A stretch of 5,019 nt of DNA. It comes from DSWT01 sp034433375 (lineage in GTDB: Bacteria; Chloroflexota; Anaerolineae; B4-G1; SLSP01). Each line of letters opens with the position of its first letter. Position 1 is the stretch's first letter. The stretch lies in the NCBI GenBank assembly GCA_034433375.1, contig DAOUAQ010000285.1, positions 1 to 5,019 on the forward strand, read 5' to 3'. Both the position numbers and the translations under genes were made by a program. A model generated the notes under the pieces. It was given only the letters and a program-made list of their open reading frames with translations. It was not told the DNA's origin and did no database searches. Of the stretch, positions 1-3,861 are shown piece after piece.

Positions 1-926
1 GTAATCTGCGGGCGGTCCGGGTTCAGGTCAAAGCGGTTGCGGTTATCGTTGAAGTAGCCGACCCAGCTATCCGCGCCGGCGTCCTTGACCTTGGTCTCCA
101 AAGCCGCCTTATCCTCCGTCAGTTCCATGTGCCACTGGGCCATGTAGTGTCCCGGCGTCAACCAGCCGTTGATGCTGCGCGTGCCGCCGCCTTCGTAGAA
201 CAACATCGGCTTGGGCAAGGCGAACTTTAGCACCACGGTGTAATCGTCCGGGAACTCCATGTCACAGATAATCCACTTGCCGTCCGGTCCGCGCACAGCG
301 TGTGACGGCGGCGGAGTTTTGAACAGCTCCACATTCTTAACCTGATTTTCGAAAAACCACTTGAAATGTTCGCTCGTCAGCTCCACCCCATCGGAGAACT
401 TGACGCCCTTGCGCAGACGGAGCGTCCACGTCTTGGTGTCTGCCGAAACTTCCCAGCTTTCGAGCAGTTTGGGCTTCATCACCAGATTCTTATCAAACCA
501 GGACAGCGTGCGGTCGTTGATCTTCGTGGGACCCCAGCGATCGGCGACGCCGCTGAAACCGCGCCGCCAGTTGCCGCCGTACTTCCCGATGCTCTCGGCG
601 ACGTCAACGATGTAGGGATTCATCGGCAGGCGCTCATCTACCGGGGGCAGACTGCCAGCCTCGACCAGCTTCGCCAGCATCGGGGCTTCCTTGAACTTGC
701 TGACTGGCTCAGGGATTGGGGTCGGTTCAGGAGCCTTGGTGGCTTCTGGTTTGGGTGTTGCGGTGGGCTTTGGCGCCTCTGTCGCCTTGGCCGGCTCCGC
801 TGTCTTGGGGGCTTCCGTCACCGGGGCGGCGGTGGGTTTTGTACATGCGGTAATCGCTACTCCCGCTGTCGCCAACGTTGATACCCGCAGAAATTCACGC
901 CGCGTTAGCTTGCGTTTCTCTTCCAT
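1..926 (-). CDS. ABC transporter substrate-binding lipoprotein, family 5 (oligopeptide/oligosaccharide type), 3' end missing
   Basis: This is the extracytoplasmic binding protein of an ABC importer, which captures a solute and delivers it to a membrane permease. Only the first 308 codons are in the window; the family is usually 500-650 residues. Residues 8-16 (TRREFLRVS) form a twin-arginine motif, followed by a hydrophobic stretch and a lipobox ITAC with Cys28, so export by Tat and lipid anchoring are predicted. Residues 29-75 are a Pro/Thr/Glu/Ala/Lys tether. The mature domain carries the family 5 signature near residues 155-190 (LESWEVSADTKTWTLRLRKG, then VKFSDG). The ATG at 926 is chosen because AAGGAGG lies 10 nt upstream and the signal peptide starts there. 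Family 5 proteins bind peptides, nickel, opines or oligosaccharides. The LacI-like operator upstream would favour a sugar, but that is inference. Permease and ATPase genes would be expected beyond the left edge. Confidence 0.93.
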   Translation of the reverse strand, partial: MEEKRKLTRREFLRVSTLATAGVAITACTKPTAAPVTEAPKTAEPAKATEAPKPTATPKPEATKAPEPTPIPEPVSKFKEAPMLAKLVEAGSLPPVDERLPMNPYIVDVAESIGKYGGNWRRGFSGVADRWGPTKINDRTLSWFDKNLVMKPKLLESWEVSADTKTWTLRLRKGVKFSDGVELTSEHFKWFFENQVKNVELFKTPPPSHAVRGPDGKWIICDMEFPDDYTVVLKFALPKPMLFYEGGGTRSINGWLTPGHYMAQWHMELTEDKAALETKVKDAGADSWVGYFNDNRNRFDLNPDRPQI

Positions 927-936
927 TTGAATTCAA

Positions 937-943
937 CCTCCTT
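937..943 (-). promoter_or_regulatory. Shine-Dalgarno of the substrate-binding protein gene
   Basis: The minus strand reads AAGGAGG here, 10 nt before the ATG at 926. It is a full match to the 16S anti-Shine-Dalgarno core and fixes the start codon. It is separate from a second, stronger-looking Shine-Dalgarno about 100 nt further upstream in the same leader. Confidence 0.85.
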
Positions 944-984
944 GCTTAGTTATCTATGCTTGAAATGACATTGCGAGATCTCAC

Positions 985-1056
985 TTACATGAGTCTAACG
1001 TGCGGGGTATTGCTTTTGTGAATCGGCTCGATAGGGCACCTCCTTTTCATCATCAT
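985..1056 (-). other. Possible 23-codon leader ORF and orphan Shine-Dalgarno in the binding-protein leader
   Basis: The roughly 249-nt leader predicted from the promoter at 1182-1210 contains AAAAGGAGGTG at 1047-1037, about ten bases complementary to the usual 16S 3' tail. No ATG, GTG or TTG lies at a normal distance downstream of it. The same bases are overlapped by a short frame that starts at three consecutive ATG codons (1056, 1053, 1050) and ends at TAA 985-987. It would encode a 23-residue basic peptide beginning MMMKRRCP. That frame has no Shine-Dalgarno of its own, so it may not be translated. The site may be a leader-peptide remnant, a ribosome standby site or chance. Confidence 0.25.
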
Positions 1057-1139
1057 GACATCAAGCTGTCGGGATTCGCTACCATAATCATAGTCAAAAT
1101 CCCAAACTTGCCAAGCGCCACATCAACAACCCGGAAATT

Positions 1140-1177
1140 GTGAACTGTGAGCGGTAACGTGAGCGTTCACGGTTCAC
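1140..1177. promoter_or_regulatory. 38-bp inverted repeat, probable LacI-family double operator
   Basis: On the plus strand the arms are GTGAACTGTGAGCG (1140-1153) and CGTTCACGGTTCAC (1164-1177), which match at 12 of 14 positions as an inverted repeat. Inside it lie two abutting 12-mers, GTGAGCGGTAAC (1147-1158) and GTGAGCGTTCAC (1159-1170). Each has the central CG and GTGA/TCAC-like half-sites typical of LacI-family operators. The second is near-palindromic. The element starts 4 bp downstream of the -10 box at 1182-1187 and covers the predicted transcription start near 1175, an arrangement suited to repression. Both mismatches are G-T pairs in plus-sense RNA, so a hairpin role is possible, but the position against the minus-strand promoter favours a DNA operator. 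The regulator gene is not in the window. Confidence 0.7.
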
Positions 1178-1181
1178 TATC

Positions 1182-1210
1182 ATTATAATAACGACAGCCA
1201 TGCTTGTCAA
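1182..1210 (-). promoter_or_regulatory. Consensus sigma70-type promoter for the binding-protein gene
   Basis: On the minus strand the -35 box TTGACA occupies 1210-1205 and the -10 box TATAAT occupies 1187-1182, separated by exactly 17 bp. Both hexamers match the housekeeping consensus at all six positions. The start of transcription is predicted near 1175, inside the operator-like repeat, giving a leader of about 249 nt before the ATG at 926. A perfect-consensus promoter directly overlapped by an operator is typical of a gene that is strong when derepressed. Confidence 0.85.
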
Positions 1211-1246
1211 ACGGCATTAGGAAATCAAAAACGAAGTCCACGCAAG

Positions 1247-1275
1247 AAGGTAGCACGGAGATGCAAGATTGTCAA
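1247..1275 (-). promoter_or_regulatory. Second, upstream sigma70-type promoter candidate
   Basis: On the minus strand TTGACA at 1275-1270 is followed after 17 bp by TACCTT at 1252-1247. The -10 box matches consensus at only three positions but is preceded by TG at the extended -10 position (TGC-TACCTT), and the -35 box is perfect. It lies exactly 65 bp upstream of the consensus promoter and faces the same way. It would start transcripts near 1240 that run through the downstream promoter and operator into the binding-protein gene. Confidence 0.45.
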
Positions 1276-1311
1276 ATTGAGGGATTCGTTTCAGCATCAG
1301 GGCGGGTTCGC

Positions 1312-1347
1312 CAGACCTGACAGGTTTCAGAAAACCTGTCAGGTCTG
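1312..1347. repeat. Perfect 16-bp intergenic palindrome with nested symmetry
   Basis: The arms CAGACCTGACAGGTTT (1312-1327) and AAACCTGTCAGGTCTG (1332-1347) are perfectly complementary around the 4-nt loop CAGA. Each arm also contains its own smaller palindrome (ACCTG-A-CAGGT and ACCTG-T-CAGGT). There is no T tract on either side, so it is not a standard intrinsic terminator. Its place between the stop codon of the DUF4405-like gene (1384) and the promoters of the next gene suggests a dispersed REP-like element or an RNA-stabilising 3' hairpin. From memory, similar palindromes are scattered in filamentous Chloroflexota genomes, but this was not checked. Confidence 0.75.
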
Positions 1348-1383
1348 CATGGCAGTGTTCCTTAAAGATGATGATGACGAGAC

Positions 1384-2268
1384 TTACGCTATCTCCGACA
1401 AATCGCAGAAGCCATTGCCGTTTTTGTCCACATAATGATGGCAGCGCCCTGGGTAAGGATCGTTGACCATACCACGCGGGCAACGTGTCGTTGCCCGCTG
1501 TGACGTGGTTGCGACGGTGGGAACGGCCGTCGCCGTCGGGTCTGCGGTTGCCGTGGCAACGGATGCAGTGGCGGCGGTCAGTGCGCTGTCATCGCCAGCG
1601 GCAACGTTCGTCGGGGTAGCCACCGGATCCCCTTGCGCTGGCTGGTTTTTGTTGATGTACGCCAAAGCGGCAATGCACGCGGCGCTGCACCCGATGACCA
1701 GGAAACGCCGCCGGCTGATGGTTGGCGTGGTCCCGCATGGCGCTACCGCAACGGGAACAGGGGGTGGCGATTGCCGGCCGGCCACCTGACTGTGCGGCAG
1801 ACGAGCGCGCCCGCCGAGTTGGCGCTTCACGGTGTTCGTGATCCACGTCCAATGCAGCGCCAGCTTCAAACCAAGCAGCGCCAGTGTCGCATCCGAAGCC
1901 CATGCGTGGATCAGCGGCAGCGGGAAAAGCGACACGCCCTGCAATCCCAACAGCGGCAGCACCACCTGCGACATCATCACCCCGGTGACAATGATCGTCG
2001 CAAAAGCGCCGAGCAAGGCTGCATCCAGCGCGTAATAAATGCGTGTTTTGACCGGCAGTTTCGTGAACAGTTTTGTGGTCATCCCCACAATCCAACGCCA
2101 GTGCAGCGCGGCGTGAACGGCCAGGCCTGCTCCCACAGCCAGCCCCAACCATTCGTGAAACGCCATCCCGGTCAAAAATGGCTTCAACGAAACCAAAAAC
2201 GCAGCCGTCAGCACAACATCCAGGTAGAGATTGACTCTCGTGCGATGGGTCTTATCTTTCAACATCAT
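1384..2268 (-). CDS. DUF4405-like polytopic membrane protein with Tat-like helix and cysteine/EF-hand-like tail
   Basis: This 294-residue protein probably belongs to the DUF4405 group, which resembles cytochrome b561-type membrane proteins; its precise role is unknown. Four predicted helices lie near residues 14-36, 39-60, 80-104 and 117-147. His38, His52, His56, His121 and His139 in or beside them are candidate haem ligands (inference). After a cytoplasmic Pro-rich segment, residues 185-190 (SRRRFL) start a fifth hydrophobic helix that looks like a twin-arginine signal. An Ala/Thr/Pro linker (about 214-261) follows. The tail has Cys263, Cys276 and Cys288 and a 12-residue EF-hand-like loop, DKNGNGFCDLSE (281-292), with side chains at positions 1, 3, 5, 9 and 12 suited to calcium. 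The first of two adjacent ATGs is annotated; AAGGAG at 2279-2274 lies 5 nt from it and 8 nt from the second (2265), so the second is equally plausible. No strong promoter is visible upstream. Confidence 0.85.
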   Translation of the reverse strand: MMLKDKTHRTRVNLYLDVVLTAAFLVSLKPFLTGMAFHEWLGLAVGAGLAVHAALHWRWIVGMTTKLFTKLPVKTRIYYALDAALLGAFATIIVTGVMMSQVVLPLLGLQGVSLFPLPLIHAWASDATLALLGLKLALHWTWITNTVKRQLGGRARLPHSQVAGRQSPPPVPVAVAPCGTTPTISRRRFLVIGCSAACIAALAYINKNQPAQGDPVATPTNVAAGDDSALTAATASVATATADPTATAVPTVATTSQRATTRCPRGMVNDPYPGRCHHYVDKNGNGFCDLSEIA

Positions 2269-2411
2269 ATCCTCTCCTTAGCTCGATTTTACCAACAGTA
2301 CGTTATCTTTGTTGATGACAGGAGTGTACCAACGCTTGCTGAAAATACGGCAAGAAAATGTTGAGAGTATGCTGATAATTCCTGCTGGGCTGGATACTCC
2401 CCTACACGTAC

Positions 2412-2450
2412 AAAAGGCGACCTCAGGAGTTATGGCTCCACGAGGTCGCC
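2412..2450 (-). terminator. Intrinsic terminator of the repeat-protein gene
   Basis: On the minus strand GGCGACCTC (2450-2442) pairs with GAGGTCGCC (2424-2416). An inner GGAG/CTCC stem extends the hairpin, and TTTT (2415-2412) follows directly. It lies 54 nt past the stop codon of the secreted repeat protein, which ends at 2504, and separates that gene from the DUF4405-like gene downstream. Confidence 0.75.
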
Positions 2451-2503
2451 CGTCGTCAAGGAGGAGTTAAGCGAACTGTCTCACATGCTCCATCAATCCC
2501 GCA

Positions 2504-3502
2504 CTAAGCATCCGTATCTTCGACCGGGGTGGTGCGTCCAGGATTGCGGAAGCCTGTCCCAGAGCTGTCCTCAGTATCCGGGGCGACAGGCGCTCCGTTC
2601 CCGTGACCGCCGCGACCACCACGGCCATGCCCTCCGCCACGTCCCTCAAAAGGCATCGCACCGGGCATCATTCCGAAGCCGTGACCGTCTTGCGCCATCG
2701 CGTCGGCCTGTTCCTGGGTAATGACGCCATCCTTGACTGCCTGCGCGAGCGCCTCGGTGTAGGCCGCTTGCAGTTTCTCGCGCACGGTCGCCGCATCGAG
2801 ACCTTGCGCTTTCATCAGCGTGGAGAGGGTCTCGCCGTTTTCATAGGCGGATTGGAGATCTGCGACCGACATCCCCAGAGCTTTTGCCAGCAAGGTATCT
2901 CGCTCCAGGTAGCTCTGGACGTTCTTACGCGCCTGCATAGCGTCGGCTTGCTCCTGGGTGATGAGTCCTTCCGCGATAGCCTGCTCGATGGCGGCCTGGT
3001 TGGCGGCTTCGCGCGCGGTCTGGAGCTTTTCTACGGTGATACCCAGTGCGTCGGCGAGCAGTGCGTTCTCATCAATGGCGCTATCGGCGACACCCTTTGG
3101 CAGGCGACCAAGACCGCCATGACGCCCGAACCCACCCCAGACCTTCATCTCGTCGGCCTTTTCTTGGGTGATCAGCCCTTCTTCTACCGTCTTGTCAATG
3201 GCGGCGTCGCGGGCCGTCTGGTAAGCTGCCTGGAGATCGGCGACGGTGATGCCCAGCGCGTCGGCGAGCAATTGCTGGTAGTCAATGTCGCCGCCCTTGA
3301 TACCCGGAAAATCCCAACCTCCGCCGTGGTTGAGATACCCATCTCCCAACAAACCGGGCAGCGCCGATTGGGTCGCCGTCTTCAGGTTATCCGCAGCGCG
3401 CGCGGTCAGCGGGTTGCCAAACAACCAGACGCCGGCGACCACTGCCAGCAAAGTCAATCCACTCACCACAACTATAAGCGTTCGTTTTTTGGTTTTCAAC
3501 AT
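2504..3502 (-). CDS. Secreted repeat protein with Gly/His-rich tail
   Basis: This is a 332-residue protein of unknown function. Residues 1-37 form a Sec signal peptide (MLKTKKR, a hydrophobic core, then TARAA before Asp38), so it should be secreted or surface-held. Three full helical repeats carry the pattern LLADALGITVxxLQ, then AAIxxxxxEGLITQEQADAM: residues 75-120, 145-190 and about 226-270. A half-copy at 201-221 precedes the third. The repeats resemble ones common in secreted Chloroflexota and Gram-positive proteins and faintly recall SHOCT-type helices; no function is assigned. Residues 272-303 are rich in Gly, His, Met and Arg and might bind metal or nucleic acid (inference). The tail ends in an acidic, Pro/Thr-containing stretch. 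The ATG at 3502 is chosen over a GTG at 3562 because GGAGG lies 7 nt upstream and the signal peptide begins there. It has its own terminator downstream. Confidence 0.88.
   Translation of the reverse strand: MLKTKKRTLIVVVSGLTLLAVVAGVWLFGNPLTARAADNLKTATQSALPGLLGDGYLNHGGGWDFPGIKGGDIDYQQLLADALGITVADLQAAYQTARDAAIDKTVEEGLITQEKADEMKVWGGFGRHGGLGRLPKGVADSAIDENALLADALGITVEKLQTAREAANQAAIEQAIAEGLITQEQADAMQARKNVQSYLERDTLLAKALGMSVADLQSAYENGETLSTLMKAQGLDAATVREKLQAAYTEALAQAVKDGVITQEQADAMAQDGHGFGMMPGAMPFEGRGGGHGRGGRGGHGNGAPVAPDTEDSSGTGFRNPGRTTPVEDTDA
3035..3270 (-). repeat. Internal DNA-level repeat within the secreted protein gene
   Basis: The 26-base stretches 3035-3060 and 3245-3270 differ at only two positions and are 210 bp (70 codons) apart. 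They encode the shared LLADALGITV segment of repeats one and two. Identity at nucleotide level suggests a fairly recent duplication or gene conversion between these units, while the third repeat has drifted further. Confidence 0.7.
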
Positions 3503-3509
3503 TCGTATA

Positions 3510-3514
3510 CCTCC
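3510..3514 (-). promoter_or_regulatory. Shine-Dalgarno deciding the start of the repeat protein
   Basis: GGAGG on the minus strand lies 7 nt before the ATG at 3502. The longer alternative starting with GTG at 3562 begins inside the 3550-3586 hairpin, has no Shine-Dalgarno, and would put twenty extra residues before a good signal peptide. Confidence 0.8.
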
Positions 3515-3549
3515 GTTATATGGTTTTTGTTTTCGAATCGAAACTGATC

Positions 3550-3586
3550 GGGCGCAACGCACTTGTCAACGAAGTGCGTTGCGCCC
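3550..3586. repeat. Perfect 15-bp hairpin upstream of the repeat-protein gene
   Basis: The arms GGGCGCAACGCACTT (3550-3564) and AAGTGCGTTGCGCCC (3572-3586) are fully complementary around the 7-nt loop GTCAACG. No T tract follows on either strand, so a simple terminator is unlikely. It sits between the leader Shine-Dalgarno (3644-3654) and the gene's own Shine-Dalgarno (3510-3514). It would therefore be in the transcript leader if the promoter is further upstream. It could be a dispersed palindromic element or a leader hairpin that affects expression. Confidence 0.75.
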
Positions 3587-3608
3587 TCGGTGATGGTATT
3601 CCAAAGTT

Positions 3609-3635
3609 TTACCCCACATCATCCTTTTGGCTCAA
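3609..3635 (-). CDS. Possible 8-codon leader peptide ahead of the repeat-protein gene
   Basis: The minus strand carries AGAGGAGGTG at 3653-3644, an extended match to the anti-Shine-Dalgarno. Ten nt after the GGAGG core a TTG codon at 3635 opens a frame of eight codons (M-S-Q-K-D-D-V-G) ending in TAA at 3609-3611. The hairpin at 3550-3586 follows about 22 nt later. The order of strong ribosome site, very short frame, hairpin and main gene is compatible with leader-peptide control. There are no runs of one amino acid typical of amino-acid attenuators, so the signal, if any, is unknown. Confidence 0.25.
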   Translation of the reverse strand: MSQKDDVG

Positions 3636-3696
3636 TATCGCACCACCTCCTCTCTGTGCGGTTCCGTTAGTTTTGCGCAGTCCGCTTGATGTTCTT

Positions 3697-3705
3697 AGCA
3701 TAGCA
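3697..3705 (-). promoter_or_regulatory. Weak extended -10 promoter candidate for the repeat-protein gene
   Basis: On the minus strand TGC-TATGCT at 3705-3697 fits an extended -10 element, and no good -35 hexamer lies 16-19 bp upstream. Transcription would start near 3690, giving a leader of about 188 nt that holds the extra Shine-Dalgarno and the hairpin. It is the best candidate I found in the gap, but it is weak. Confidence 0.3.
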
Positions 3706-3795
3706 GCTTTGTCTGAAAATCATCTAAGAAATTCCTGAGAATTGCCTGATAAGCGCAGGCTTTTTTACAGAAGTGAGTCGTGCCTTGATGATGAC

Positions 3796-3828
3796 AAAAA
3801 AGTAGGGCGAGTTGACAACTCGCCCTAC
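3796..3828 (-). terminator. Intrinsic terminator of the receiver-histidine kinase gene
   Basis: On the minus strand GTAGGGCGAGTTG (3828-3816) pairs perfectly with CAACTCGCCCTAC (3814-3802) around one central base. In practice that is a 12-bp stem with a 3-nt loop. Six T residues (3801-3796) follow immediately. It begins 33 nt after the kinase stop codon, a standard strong rho-independent terminator. The palindrome is so regular that it may also be a dispersed repeat recruited as a terminator. Confidence 0.9.
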
Positions 3829-3861
3829 AAGACTGACTATTTTCCGCGAAGAACGACATCC

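Larger units (their letters stand above)
927..1383. other. 457-bp intergenic region rich in regulatory elements
   Basis: From right to left it holds the 16-bp palindrome (1312-1347), the extended -10 promoter candidate (1247-1275), the consensus promoter (1182-1210), the operator-like repeat (1140-1177), and a leader of about 249 nt with an orphan Shine-Dalgarno (1037-1047). The gene's own Shine-Dalgarno (937-943) is at the end. I recognise no known riboswitch class in the leader and no protein-coding gene beyond the doubtful 23-codon frame. Confidence 0.7.
3503..3861. other. 359-bp intergenic region between kinase and repeat-protein genes
   Basis: It contains the kinase terminator (3796-3828), a weak extended -10 candidate (3697-3705), an extended Shine-Dalgarno with a possible 8-codon leader peptide (3609-3654), the perfect hairpin (3550-3586), a small palindrome TTTCGA-A-TCGAAA (3531-3543), and the gene's Shine-Dalgarno (3510-3514). 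No convincing protein-coding gene is present on either strand. Confidence 0.65.

Noticed and set aside
366..881. Plus-strand frames across the binding-protein gene
   Set aside because: They are antisense shadows. The minus frame contains an intact Tat lipoprotein signal and a family 5 signature.
1633..2364. A 243-codon plus-strand frame opposite the DUF4405-like gene
   Set aside because: Its translation is rich in Arg and Gln with no domain-like pattern, while the opposite strand encodes clear helices, a twin-arginine motif and an EF-hand-like loop.
2365..2399. GAGTAT/ATACTC inverted repeat upstream of the DUF4405-like gene
   Set aside because: The 6-bp arms are 23 bp apart with no further pairing, so this is likely chance.
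2603..3547. A 314-codon open frame on the plus strand opposite the repeat-protein gene
   Set aside because: It is the mirror of a repetitive, GC-biased gene on the other strand. The minus-strand frame has a signal peptide, repeats and a Shine-Dalgarno, whereas this one has no recognisable domain or ribosome site.
3503..3562. A 20-residue N-terminal extension of the repeat protein starting at GTG 3562
   Set aside because: The start lies inside the 3550-3586 hairpin with no Shine-Dalgarno, and the extension would precede a complete signal peptide.
3545..3574. TTGACA in the loop of the 3550-3586 hairpin as a -35 box for the repeat-protein gene
   Set aside because: At 16-18 bp downstream on the minus strand there is only CAGTTT-like sequence, which is not a credible -10 box.
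3744..3766. GCCTG-N7-CAGGC followed by six T on the plus strand, resembling a terminator
   Set aside because: The stem is only 5 bp and there is no plus-strand gene upstream that it could terminate.
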